Origin: Bacillota bacterium
GTDB taxonomy: Bacteria; Bacillota; UBA4882; UBA8346
Length of the DNA: 32,869 nucleotides
Assembly (NCBI GenBank): GCA_029974635.1
Contig: JARKQY010000057.1
Coordinates: forward strand, 1-32,869
Reading direction: 5' to 3'
Within the stretch, counting starts at the first letter, position 1. Every line of letters starts with the position of its first letter. A program made the position numbers and the translations under genes. Shown piece by piece: positions 1 to 7,977 of this stretch. Below the pieces are notes generated by a model. It was given only the letters and a program-made list of their open reading frames with translations. It was not told the origin of the DNA and ran no database searches.

Positions 1-33
1 AAAATATTTAATATGGCCATAAAAATATCGTAA

Positions 34-63
34 AAAATAAACCGGGAGATCCCGGTTTATTTT
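34..63 (-). terminator. Rho-independent terminator of the GH116 gene
   Basis: A near-perfect inverted repeat has 13-base arms (34-46 and 51-63) around the 4-base loop AGAT. Each arm has a GC-rich core (ACCGGG/CCCGGT) and an A/T-rich outer end, so a minus-strand transcript would end in a U-rich tail. It lies 18 bases beyond the stop codon of the minus-strand GH116 gene. Confidence 0.8.
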
Positions 64-80
64 GCATATTGTATTGATTA

Positions 81-2303
81 TTATTTTGCGGCACTGGAAC
101 TGATATCATAGGCGTGCTTTACCGCCCATACGCAGTTGGCCCGCATGTAATAATAACCTCTGACGGAATTCACCTCTTCGGTCCAGGCCTCCGGCGTCCG
201 AAACCACATTTCGTTGGTATTCCATATGGTGTTGTAAAGGCTGTAGCCGATCTCTTCCGCTTCTTTCACCAATCCTTCTTGAATCATCCCGGAGACAACC
301 CCCCAGGCCGTTCCAACCCAAGCTTCATTGGCTTGCCCGGTTGAATTGTCAACCTCGCCATCGGCGGTCATTACGTTTACCACTCCATGTTGACCATCGC
401 TAAAGATTTTAAAATTGTTTTTATAAATGGTTGCAAAAGCGCTCTTGGCATTGGAACTTGATACAATCCCAGGCAGCCCGCAAGCTTTGGCATACCACTG
501 GCCGCATATCTGATCGCTCATAATCCGGTCTGGCGCCCTGCTATCCGTATCAATGTTATAGTAAACGCCATTCCAAAGCTTGGCTTCAAAGTTTTTCTTG
601 CCCAAATCAAACCATGCTTGATAAGTATCCGCTTTGGCTTTATCCCCCATTATCAAGGCAATCTCCTTGGCCGCCTGGCATGCCGCCAGGTACAAACTGC
701 TGCAATAAGAGGTATTACCGAATAAATTCATTTCATCGTAAGTCTGATCAATGCCATTGCTATTGGGGAGTCCATCGCCATCGGAGTCCTGGCTCTTGGT
801 TTTCTCCATTGCCTTTTGAACCGGTATCCAACAATATTTCAAAAACTCAATATCTTTAGCGCCGGTTAACTTCCAGTCCCGGTAAACCATGAGAACCAAT
901 TTGGAGTTCAGATCTTTCCATTCCTGGGTATTCCGGTAGGTATAAGCATTCCATTGCGCAAAAGCTGAATTCCGGCTACCGAAGTCGTGAGCGCAGGTTC
1001 CCATGGGCACCGGCCGGTCCTTGCGGGTATTATGGACACTGTCGCTGAACTGTCGCACCGCTTGCTTGTCAAGTTCGGGCCATAGTAAGATCAGAGGCCA
1101 GGAACCGTAAAAACGGACATCGGCTGTTCCATACAAGGCATAATCGTAACATTCCAAATGGCTGAACATATCTTCATCAGGGTTATCGGCCTGTCCGGAG
1201 GCTGCGCCCGCTTCCCATACGGTCCCTCCGGCAAAATAGTAGTATAGTTCATTAAATAAAGAAGTTTTTAACCAGTCAGGATAGGTTTTATTTTTAAGAA
1301 CTCCATCCTGCCAATTGTCGATGGATTTTTCCCAGGCTGCGAAATTATCCAGGGCCTCTTTGGCGATGTTCCAGGAGTTAAGTCCGCTGCGGCCAAAGAA
1401 CCGGGTATATCTCTTATACCACTTGTTGCCGCCAATCCCGAACTGGGTCAATGGGATATCCCAGGCCAAAATGATTGGTACTGTTATGGCTTCCCCCGGT
1501 CCCACCGTAGCCTTAAACGCAATGGCCCCGACGGGACTCCTTTTCACTTTTTTATTCAACAAGCCATCTTTATCAAAATCCTTTTGCATTGCTTTCACAT
1601 CGGTTGCGGCCGCGTAAGTAACAGTGACTCCTTCTTGCTGCCGGGTGGCCAGTGTAAACTCGCCTTCAGTCTCTTCCTCGGCATCCGAGTCATCTTCGCG
1701 TTTCAGCTTTAAACCGATATAATCACCGGCGGTTACCGGCTCGGCCGCCGCTCCGGAAAAATTGTTGTTCCAGGTAAACATAATGGCTACATCACAAGGC
1801 GCGTTGGTGGGATTGGTGATTTCCCATTTGTAAACGCCAACGGGATAGCTGCTCCGCTGGTAATCCCCGGGAATAATCGGACTGAACTGAGTTACCTTGG
1901 ACTTACAGGTAAACTGGTCACCGGAATAATCCACCCATGCCTTGGGAAATAAAGCATAATATGTAGCCTGCCCGGAACCCAAAGCGTCCCCCGTTAGTTT
2001 TTGGGCGAAAGCCTTTCCTTTACCCTGTTTCTGATACATATAAAAACCGCAATTCTCGTCCGGGGTAAAATCATCAAAGGCGATATCCAGTCTCCCTTTG
2101 TAAAAATTGCCGTCAAACCGCCAGGTAATTGTCCCGGCGCCGAATCCGCCTATGGGCGCGCCGTCCAAAAATCCCCCGGCATTGGCATCCCGGCTCCAGG
2201 CCACGGACGGGATGTTGGTTTCAGCAAATGAAACATTGGCCACCGATAAAAACGTTACGACACACACCATGATTAAAATCCGAAAAACAATCTTGCGTGA
2301 CAT
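81..2303 (-). CDS. Secreted GH116-family beta-glycosidase (GBA2-like)
   Basis: A 740-residue exported glycoside hydrolase of family GH116, the family of bacterial beta-glucosidases and non-lysosomal glucosylceramidase. The ATG at 2303 is chosen over an in-frame extension to 2528 because AGGAGGT lies just upstream and a signal peptide (residues 1 to about 28, ending VSFAE) follows directly. The N-terminal beta-sandwich begins with the typical PIGGFGAGTI stretch and the C-terminal part is an (alpha/alpha)6 barrel. By family comparison the nucleophile is Glu384 (HLECYDYALYGTADVRFY) and the acid/base is Asp523 (DQTYD). A very acidic insert (REDDSDAEEETEGE, near residue 205) sits in the beta domain. 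The substrate is probably a beta-glucoside or beta-xyloside from plant polymer, but the exact specificity cannot be read. It looks monocistronic, with its own promoter and terminator. Most described GH116 enzymes lack an export signal, so secretion is a point of interest. Confidence 0.88.
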   Translation of the reverse strand: MSRKIVFRILIMVCVVTFLSVANVSFAETNIPSVAWSRDANAGGFLDGAPIGGFGAGTITWRFDGNFYKGRLDIAFDDFTPDENCGFYMYQKQGKGKAFAQKLTGDALGSGQATYYALFPKAWVDYSGDQFTCKSKVTQFSPIIPGDYQRSSYPVGVYKWEITNPTNAPCDVAIMFTWNNNFSGAAAEPVTAGDYIGLKLKREDDSDAEEETEGEFTLATRQQEGVTVTYAAATDVKAMQKDFDKDGLLNKKVKRSPVGAIAFKATVGPGEAITVPIILAWDIPLTQFGIGGNKWYKRYTRFFGRSGLNSWNIAKEALDNFAAWEKSIDNWQDGVLKNKTYPDWLKTSLFNELYYYFAGGTVWEAGAASGQADNPDEDMFSHLECYDYALYGTADVRFYGSWPLILLWPELDKQAVRQFSDSVHNTRKDRPVPMGTCAHDFGSRNSAFAQWNAYTYRNTQEWKDLNSKLVLMVYRDWKLTGAKDIEFLKYCWIPVQKAMEKTKSQDSDGDGLPNSNGIDQTYDEMNLFGNTSYCSSLYLAACQAAKEIALIMGDKAKADTYQAWFDLGKKNFEAKLWNGVYYNIDTDSRAPDRIMSDQICGQWYAKACGLPGIVSSSNAKSAFATIYKNNFKIFSDGQHGVVNVMTADGEVDNSTGQANEAWVGTAWGVVSGMIQEGLVKEAEEIGYSLYNTIWNTNEMWFRTPEAWTEEVNSVRGYYYMRANCVWAVKHAYDISSSAAK

Positions 2304-2445
2304 TTTCTCAACCTCCTGCTGCTTTTTAACTTGTGATACATGATACGTCAATAATGCAATCAGACGCTCATCACAATTAATGTTAAAACGATTACTCACT
2401 ATTACTTCTAATTTTACACTGATCTTATCAGAGGCACAAGTATTT

Positions 2446-2474
2446 ATTATACACAATCCTGTAAATCCAGTTAA
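2446..2474 (-). promoter_or_regulatory. Likely sigma-A promoter for the GH116 gene
   Basis: On the minus strand TTAACT (2474-2469) is followed after 17 bases by a perfect TATAAT (2451-2446). Transcription would start near 2439 and leave a leader of about 136 bases before the ATG at 2303. The -35 and spacer lie within a short tandem repeat (2455-2481). This is a consensus match only. Confidence 0.4.
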
Positions 2475-2481
2475 TCCTGTC
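2455..2481. repeat. Three tandem AATCC(T/A)GTN units
   Basis: Three consecutive 9-base units read AATCCTGTA, AATCCAGTT and AATCCTGTC, followed by an A-rich run. Related copies in minus orientation lie at about 9990-10009 (AATCGTGTT AATCCTGGTC) and 11725-11752 (CAGTTCATCCTGTCC), all between genes. This looks like a small dispersed intergenic element; its function is unknown. Confidence 0.55.
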
Positions 2482-2522
2482 AAAAAATTTTGACCAATTT
2501 GAGCGGCATTTTTAGTGGGACG

Positions 2523-2598
2523 CCGCAATAATGCCTTATTTATGCCATTTATTGATATTATTCACATTTGCCTAGAGGAGTTCAACTTCCGTTTTTAG
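2523..2598 (-). pseudogene. Relic copy of the C-terminal region of the SLH/coiled-coil protein
   Basis: These 76 bases match 5388-5463 with 68 identities (about 89%) and no gaps. The matching region codes for the end of the coiled coil and the start of the membrane helix of the SLH protein (from LKAEVEL to KWHKYGIIAA). In the relic the CAG codon of ELLQAN has become TAG (minus strand, near 2572-2574), so the frame is broken. The similarity fades on both sides. The relic therefore marks a second, mostly deleted copy of this gene upstream of the GH116 gene. It is not part of the GH116 coding region, which starts at 2303. Confidence 0.75.
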
Positions 2599-2672
2599 CG
2601 GTTTTTGTTTGGTTTTCTTCCATTTTAACAAGAACCAAGAACTATGAAGTTAAATTGCCAACCCTATCGATC

Positions 2673-3110
2673 TTATGTGCCTCGATTCAGGTATTTCACA
2701 AACCCTTTTTTCGCCGAACCGTCAAAACCGTTCCGTTCAAAAAACCGGTGGGCCGCTTCCCGGTGGCTGCTGCTCAGCAGCTTGATGGCGGTGCATTTAT
2801 TAGCCCGGCTGGTTGCAAATATATGTTCCAATAACTTCTTTCCAACACCTTGACCGCGATATCCCTCATCCACAATAAAATTTTCAACCACTCCGAAAGG
2901 TTGAAATCCGAACATCGGGCACGGACAAATAGTCAAAAAAACAGTCCCCATAATATTCCCGTCCGCTTCATATATAAACAGGAAATTATGAGGATCGGCC
3001 TTTATCTGTTCAATCCGCTCCGGCAGTACATGTACCGGCGCATCCGGACATAATATTTTATACAAATGTTGGAGTGCGATTTGATCTCCAGCTTCCGCTT
3101 CCCGTATCAT
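2673..3110 (-). CDS. GNAT-family N-acetyltransferase
   Basis: A 145-residue single-domain GNAT acetyltransferase, a fold that moves an acetyl group from acetyl-CoA to an amine. The acetyl-CoA pyrophosphate-binding motif is clear at residues 85-90 (RGQGVG), followed by the helix KKLLEHIFATSR. The order of strands (FLFIYEADGNIMGTVFLT, then GVVENFIVDEGYRGQG) and the C-terminal AAHRFFERNGF are typical of the family. The start codon overlaps the stop of the upstream membrane-protein gene by four bases (ATGA), so the two are translationally coupled. The acceptor substrate cannot be told from sequence. No signal peptide is seen, so the protein is cytoplasmic. Confidence 0.88.
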   Translation of the reverse strand: MIREAEAGDQIALQHLYKILCPDAPVHVLPERIEQIKADPHNFLFIYEADGNIMGTVFLTICPCPMFGFQPFGVVENFIVDEGYRGQGVGKKLLEHIFATSRANKCTAIKLLSSSHREAAHRFFERNGFDGSAKKGFVKYLNRGT

Positions 3111-3571
3111 ACTTCCAGCCTCTTGATTCTTTCCCGAATATTTTGGCTCATTTCTTCCGGTTCAGCGGTACCGATACGATAAACCCTGCCATTTTTGTGT
3201 CTCAACTCAACGGCCTGCTTTCCCCAGGCGTTGTAAGTCCGCCATCCGGGACCGAATCCAAACGGAACATTATAAGTGATCCACAAGTTACTCACCGGTT
3301 CACAAGATGTAATGGCTTGCAACTGAATTTTTTCCCGAATTATCCCCAAGCCGATGCTAACTTTGACGGATTCATCATTGATGATAATAGTGACTTTAAA
3401 CAATAGGGAGCTTAATATTAAAATAAAACCCCCGAACCCCAGACCCGAATGCAGATCCCTTATAAAATCAGTTAACGACGCAACGATAGCGATCATTGCC
3501 AAAACGATAATGACCAGCCAACAAATACGGGTGTTTTTGTATATCGCGATACCTTTCCTTACTTTTTCCAT
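3107..3571 (-). CDS. Small two-helix membrane protein, possibly with a PH-like C-terminal domain
   Basis: A 154-residue protein with two hydrophobic helices (about 17-36 and 44-62) followed by about 90 residues rich in beta-strand (VTIIINDESVKVSIGLGIIREKI, then AVELRHKNGRVYRIGTAEPEEMSQNI). That plan, two helices and then a PH-like domain with a late 'YRIGT.EPEE' stretch, recalls small bacterial membrane proteins of unknown function. The family is a guess and no enzymatic motif is present. The start at 3571 has AGGTGG upstream. The gene is coupled by a 4-base overlap to the GNAT gene downstream, which suggests joint expression but not a shared pathway. Confidence 0.72.
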   Translation of the reverse strand: MEKVRKGIAIYKNTRICWLVIIVLAMIAIVASLTDFIRDLHSGLGFGGFILILSSLLFKVTIIINDESVKVSIGLGIIREKIQLQAITSCEPVSNLWITYNVPFGFGPGWRTYNAWGKQAVELRHKNGRVYRIGTAEPEEMSQNIRERIKRLEV

Positions 3572-3703
3572 TAAAATTCCACCTGTGTATACTATTCCAT
3601 GAAATCTGAAAACATCCTGCTATTTTTGAACATCTTTGATTGAAGCTTACGCGCTAATACGATAGAATGAATTGATGAAAAGTAGAATGACGATTGACTT
3701 TGA

Positions 3704-3976
3704 GCGATAGTACAAGTTTTGCCTATCTTATCAATTAAGAAAGGAACTGTAATCTATGGTTTTGACAGTTTGAGATATCACAAATGGCTTGAAAAGGTAG
3801 GTGAGGATTTAAAATCAGCCAGAGTTTTAAAGCAGAATGTTTGTTAATCAATATTATGCTGAAACCTGCTATCGGCCGGCATATCGCTTGTTATGTCCGA
3901 TGAAAAAGTAGATGAGTGTTTATCTATAGCCGAAGACATTTATAAATTCGTTACCAATATATCATCCATTCCATAA
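3704..3976 (+). pseudogene. Frameshifted HEPN-domain protein relic, perhaps with the tail of its MNT partner
   Basis: No intact gene lies between 3572 and 3995. One frame from 3776 reads YHKWLEKVGEDLKSARVLKQ, a typical start of HEPN proteins (W.EKA.EDLKSA..L). At about 3840 it shifts: the next frame reads VNQYYAETCYRPAY, like the second HEPN helix. The original frame then resumes with SDEKVDECLSIAEDIYKFVTN, like the C-terminal HEPN helix. Stops at 3845 and 3860 interrupt the original frame. Just upstream, LSIKKGTVIYG resembles the end of a minimal nucleotidyltransferase, the usual HEPN partner, but this part is weak. It is most likely a dead HEPN/MNT pair, a class that includes toxin-antitoxin modules. 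The remainder of 3572-3703 holds nothing I recognise. Confidence 0.5.
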
Positions 3977-3995
3977 AAAGTCTACCGGTTCAAAT

Positions 3996-5330
3996 TCATC
4001 TAATGATTCTTTGAACCCACCCTGCGATATCCTTAATCACCTTCTCATCCAGATGACCCGGTGTAAAATATTCGCCGGGATTCGGCTTTCCTTCCCCCGG
4101 TATGAAAAGATGATTGAGTTCCGGATATAGCTTAAATTCAACATCTTTCCGTTTTGACAGTTTTTCCTTCCAAATGTTATAATCCGTTACCGGAACTTGA
4201 TAATCCCGTTCGCCTTGTAATATTAAAAACGGTTTCTTGACGTTTTGCGCAACCAATGCCGGGTTATAATCCCGTAGATCAAGCCAATATGAAGCGGGCG
4301 AATTTAAAGGAAGATCGGTGGCCGGGGTGGATGATGATAAATCGGCTGACTTAACATTGGCTACTTGTTTCCTGATCAAATCCAAAGCGGTTTGCTCTTC
4401 CGCGGAGGTATTTCCATCCAGTGAAGCTAGATAAACCGATTGTTCCAGGATTAAATCCTCCAATGGCCGGCAGGAACCGGCCATTACGATGAATCCTCTA
4501 ACATCCCGGCCTTGGGTCCCGATTCTCGGGATAAGCATTCCGCCCAAACTATGACCCAGGATAAATATTTGTTTGGAATTTATCTCTTTCCGGTTTCGAA
4601 GCAAGGTGATCCCCGCCAGGACATCATCAATGGTCTCCTCCTGAACGGTTACCTTGTCCTTAAACGCCAGATTACCATAAACTTTGGTTCGTTTCTCATA
4701 CCGGAACACCGCAACCCCCCGTTTGGCCAATCCCCACGCTAAATCCCGGAAGGGTTTATTGGGGCCGACGGTTTCATCCCGGTCGTTGGGCCCCGATCCA
4801 TGGACCAATATCACCACTGGAAACGGTCCTTTCCCGGCGGGCAACGTCAATGTTCCGGGTAAAGTCCAATCTTGATTCTTAATCGCAACCGCTTGTTCGG
4901 TTAAACCTCTCGGAAGCGAATCCGCTCCCGCGTTTTTATTTGCGTCTTTGGGCAATTCTCCCGGCGCAAAAAACAGCCCGCTTATTTCATTTTGATCATT
5001 ATATACGACTTGAATATCCAAGACAGCCTTTTCAAATACGCCCGTAACAAAAACGATGGTGTATTGTTGCTGAGCCTGTTTTCTCACTCCCGCCTGTCCT
5101 TTAAAGGGTCCACACTGGGAAAGAATGGACTCCCAAAGCTCTCGCAACTTTCCCACCGGTAATACTTCTTTCATTTTCGGATCAAAAGTAAGGATGGCGG
5201 TTTCGTAGTCCTTGGCAACCAGCAAATCGACGAATTTTTGCGCTGCAGTTTCATTATCATCCTGCATATATGCCGGTGTTGAGCCAATCAAAACTACCAA
5301 TAATGAAATCCAAAAATATTTTTTAAGCAT
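3996..5330 (-). CDS. Secreted DUF3887-alpha/beta hydrolase (esterase/peptidase-like)
   Basis: A 444-residue exported serine hydrolase. The ATG at 5330 is preferred to an upstream in-frame start because AGGAGGT precedes it and a signal peptide follows (residues 1-22, ending TPAYMQ). Residues 28-125 form a DUF3887 domain (FVDLLVAKDYETAILTFD). Residues 145-444 are an alpha/beta hydrolase with an oxyanion-loop HGSGPNDRDE near 177. The nucleophile is Ser261 in GHSLGG, the acid is probably Asp376 (QGERDYQVP) and the base is His407 (ELNHLF). The DUF3887-hydrolase pairing is common in secreted hydrolases of Bacillota and its substrate is not established. It is the last gene of the exbB operon, 22 bases after the SLH gene, which suggests an envelope or periplasmic job. 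Confidence 0.85.
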   Translation of the reverse strand: MLKKYFWISLLVVLIGSTPAYMQDDNETAAQKFVDLLVAKDYETAILTFDPKMKEVLPVGKLRELWESILSQCGPFKGQAGVRKQAQQQYTIVFVTGVFEKAVLDIQVVYNDQNEISGLFFAPGELPKDANKNAGADSLPRGLTEQAVAIKNQDWTLPGTLTLPAGKGPFPVVILVHGSGPNDRDETVGPNKPFRDLAWGLAKRGVAVFRYEKRTKVYGNLAFKDKVTVQEETIDDVLAGITLLRNRKEINSKQIFILGHSLGGMLIPRIGTQGRDVRGFIVMAGSCRPLEDLILEQSVYLASLDGNTSAEEQTALDLIRKQVANVKSADLSSSTPATDLPLNSPASYWLDLRDYNPALVAQNVKKPFLILQGERDYQVPVTDYNIWKEKLSKRKDVEFKLYPELNHLFIPGEGKPNPGEYFTPGHLDEKVIKDIAGWVQRIIR

Positions 5331-5352
5331 GGGCAACCTCCTTAAGGATATT

Positions 5353-5982
5353 TTATTTGGAAGCCCCAATCAGTCCCAAGATCAATGCCGCAATGATGCC
5401 GTATTTATGCCATTTGTTGATATTGTCCACATTTGCCTGGAGGAGTTCAACTTCCGCTTTGAGTTTGATATTTTCATTCTCCAGCTTGACAATCCGCTCA
5501 GATAGCGCTACAATATCCGCAATCATTTGCGTGGCTTGCTGCTGGTATTCGTCGAGGTTTTTGGTCAAATCCTCCGCCAGGATCTGATCCTTCTTTTGCA
5601 ATTCAGCCACGCTTTTATTAAAGACATCCACTTTGCGCACCGCATCCACTAAATCGCTGCGATATTCATTGGTTATTTTCGTAATCAAACCCATATCTTC
5701 CTTATTGCTGGTCACCTGGCCGGAAGCTACGGCATCCAGAATCTTGGCAATGACCACCGCAAACGTCAACCGGTCCACGGGCCGGCTCCCTTGAAATGTC
5801 TGGTCCTGGTATAACTGTAAGTATCCTTTGTCAATCAAAAGTTTAACGGCCTTGTACTCCGGGCTGTTCGGCGAAACATCGGCGGGAGCGGCCCCAGCCG
5901 CCATCACCGGCCTTGCCGTCATCCCTAAACCGAGAGTTACGGCTAGTAATACCATTAGAATCTTCACTGCAAAGCGTTTCAT
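5353..5982 (-). CDS. SLH-domain, coiled-coil protein with C-terminal membrane helix
   Basis: A 209-residue exported protein. Residues 1-29 are a signal peptide (ending PVMAAG). Residues about 33-85 are a single, divergent SLH domain (DVSPNSPEYKAVKLLIDKGYL, then GSRPVDRLTFAVVIAKIL). SLH domains bind peptidoglycan-linked secondary polymers. Residues about 105-192 are a long alpha-helical coiled coil, and residues 193-206 a short hydrophobic helix (YGIIAALILGLIG) next to the C-terminus. The order SLH then coiled coil recalls OmpM-type tethers of diderm Bacillota, but the beta-barrel is replaced by a helix. The start has AGGAGG, which overlaps the stop of the upstream cohesin gene (2 bases between the genes). 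An inferred role is a structural link between cell wall and membrane. A broken copy of its 3' region lies at 2523-2598. Confidence 0.82.
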   Translation of the reverse strand: MKRFAVKILMVLLAVTLGLGMTARPVMAAGAAPADVSPNSPEYKAVKLLIDKGYLQLYQDQTFQGSRPVDRLTFAVVIAKILDAVASGQVTSNKEDMGLITKITNEYRSDLVDAVRKVDVFNKSVAELQKKDQILAEDLTKNLDEYQQQATQMIADIVALSERIVKLENENIKLKAEVELLQANVDNINKWHKYGIIAALILGLIGASK

Positions 5983-5984
5983 TA

Positions 5985-7967
5985 TTATTTCCCCTCCTTA
6001 ACTCGATACTGAAAAGGAATGATATCAAACTGAAGCTCCTTGCCCTTCGCATCCTTAATAACCACACGGTTAAATTGAATTCCGCCCTCACCCGGTTCAA
6101 CGGCCATAAAGTTTAAGGTGAATAATACCGGGGCGTTACCGTTATACGGCTGCTCCCGGGAGCCCCGGATTCCGGTGACAACTCCGTTCTGGCGGTTGAT
6201 TCTACCGGGATTCCAGTCTGCAAAGGCATCTCCCTCAACCAGGAGATCGCCTCTGGAAATATGAACCAAACGCAATTTTTGAGGATCATAAACGATATCG
6301 CAAGTAAACTCTTTAATATTCCGTAGATTATATGCTACCACATTCAGACAAACCGGCTCTCCGCCAATCAATTCCCCCACAGGTTCAAGCACCAGTTTGG
6401 CGGGCAGTGGCGGAATGCTGAATTTATCCACTAAAGTTACTGGTTTAATCCCGGTTCCAGCAATCGCCACTTTAAGCTGACTGTTCGGGTTACCGCTGAC
6501 CGGAACTACCTTCCAATTTAAGGTGACTTGTTCTCCGGGATTCAATTGGTCTACAAACTTAATCGGGCTTTCCCCTTGAGCCAAGTCAACTCCTTCCCCG
6601 GTAGTCAACTCGACCTTTAAGTCATTGGCCGCCGCATCTCCGGTACTGGTGAGATTAATGGAGACCGGAACCGGATAAGGGCTCCACCCATTGTTCAGGA
6701 CCTTCACCACTGGAACGGACAATTTGGCCTTAATGGCCGGGGGACCGATAATCCGTATTTTACGGCTGACTTGATTGGCTTCCAGTCCATCACCGGTGAC
6801 CCGGATTTGAAAACTTGTTTCGCCACGGCCTTGGCCGTTGGGCCGGATCAACCATGAAATTTGCCTGGTAACACCGGGCTGCAATTCCGGCAAAGTTGTC
6901 GTATCCTGTCCGGAAACCAATTCCAAACCCGCCGGCAAGGTCAGTTTCGCCTTAACGTTTTTGGCTATTGTATCGCCGCGATGTTCCATATACATGACTA
7001 CCGTATAGCTCTGCGGCTGGTCGATACTGTACCTGACTTCAGCTGGCGCCGAAATTCCCAGGTAGGTTTTGCCGGGAGCAAACGTAATTCCGCCAAGGCC
7101 ATAATATATTACAGTATCAAACTTTTCACCCGGTTTTAAAACTTTCGGTTCCCAGAACATTACTACCGCGCTGTCAAGTTCCTCCTCGCCCAAGCGAAGA
7201 AAGCTGGTGCCTGACTGTACCGGAAACTCCCAGGGTTCATCGGCGGCTTTGCCCCAATTGGTGAATATAATCCGGTCCGGGGCGGTTACATCCCCACCTT
7301 TTAGAGTCCCTTGGGCAATCACCGCCGGTGTGGCGATAGAGTCGAATGCCTGCCAAAAATCAGGGACCTCATTCCGGTTCAGGCTGTATTCATAAGTAAT
7401 TTCCCAGTCACCCGCCCGAAACGGCGCAGCATCATTATTGCCGACCATAGTATCCAGTAAAGCCCGGATACCTACTTCTGCCGGTGTCGTACCTTCATTG
7501 ACCACGGTATATCGAATCCGGGCGGTATCCGGAGCACCGGTGCTGGTACTGTAGGCAATATCCAGAACCTGCTCCACCGTTACCGAATCGTACTTACATT
7601 TCATGATTAACCGGCTCTCCTTTAATTGGGGCGGGATAACCATCTCCCCGCCTGGGAGTCCGGCGCCGGCGCGTTTATTGGTTGTTTTACCGAAAACATA
7701 GTTCTGGCCATTAATCCGGATAGTGGTGAAAGAAGTCCATGGCTTGGGATGACCATAAATCAAAGGTTTATTGTCGTCGTCCTCTCTTTCGGGGTCGCCC
7801 TTGGTTACATCCACCGCAAAGCGCCCCGTCTCTTCCGGACTGTTATTGATAAAAATTTTGATGAATTTGTTTTCCACCGTCAATAAATCAGCCGGCGCCG
7901 CCGCCATTATGACCCCTGTCAGTATCAGGCAAGCCGTGAATAGATAAAAAAATCCTTTGGGCTGCAT
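5985..7967 (-). CDS. Secreted multidomain protein with Ig-like repeats and a C-terminal cohesin-type domain
   Basis: A 660-residue exported beta-rich protein. The ATG at 7967 has AGGAGG upstream and is followed by a signal peptide (1-22, ending GVIMAAAPA). Residues about 25-305 are a large beta-sandwich region that I do not recognise. Residues 308-407 and 408-521 look like two Ig/CARDB-like domains (KVLNNGWSPYPVPVSINLTS; LNPGEQVTLNWKV). Residues 522-660 resemble a cohesin domain: a start like PVCLNVVAYNLRNIKEF, then DIVYDPQKLRLV, and late VLFTLNFMAVEPGEG. Cohesins bind dockerins in cellulosomes, but stand-alone cohesins also occur in non-cellulosomal surface proteins. No dockerin was seen in the window. 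It lies 10 bases after tonB and 2 bases before the SLH gene, so it is probably part of the TonB-linked envelope system. Confidence 0.75.
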   Translation of the reverse strand: MQPKGFFYLFTACLILTGVIMAAAPADLLTVENKFIKIFINNSPEETGRFAVDVTKGDPEREDDDNKPLIYGHPKPWTSFTTIRINGQNYVFGKTTNKRAGAGLPGGEMVIPPQLKESRLIMKCKYDSVTVEQVLDIAYSTSTGAPDTARIRYTVVNEGTTPAEVGIRALLDTMVGNNDAAPFRAGDWEITYEYSLNRNEVPDFWQAFDSIATPAVIAQGTLKGGDVTAPDRIIFTNWGKAADEPWEFPVQSGTSFLRLGEEELDSAVVMFWEPKVLKPGEKFDTVIYYGLGGITFAPGKTYLGISAPAEVRYSIDQPQSYTVVMYMEHRGDTIAKNVKAKLTLPAGLELVSGQDTTTLPELQPGVTRQISWLIRPNGQGRGETSFQIRVTGDGLEANQVSRKIRIIGPPAIKAKLSVPVVKVLNNGWSPYPVPVSINLTSTGDAAANDLKVELTTGEGVDLAQGESPIKFVDQLNPGEQVTLNWKVVPVSGNPNSQLKVAIAGTGIKPVTLVDKFSIPPLPAKLVLEPVGELIGGEPVCLNVVAYNLRNIKEFTCDIVYDPQKLRLVHISRGDLLVEGDAFADWNPGRINRQNGVVTGIRGSREQPYNGNAPVLFTLNFMAVEPGEGGIQFNRVVIKDAKGKELQFDIIPFQYRVKEGK

Positions 7968-7977
7968 CTTCTCCTCC

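Noticed and set aside
730..800. Dockerin-like DSDGDG stretch in the GH116 protein
   Set aside because: A single DxDxDG loop inside the catalytic domain, without the second repeat or the linker helices of a dockerin; more likely a surface calcium loop.
2304..2528. N-terminal extension of the GH116 frame
   Set aside because: The open frame continues to 2528, but it has no ribosome binding site, crosses a tandem repeat and a likely promoter, and would bury the signal peptide. The ATG at 2303 has AGGAGGT.
2568..2834. 88-codon plus-strand frame
   Set aside because: It is antisense to the GNAT gene and the SLH relic; no ribosome binding site or family pattern.
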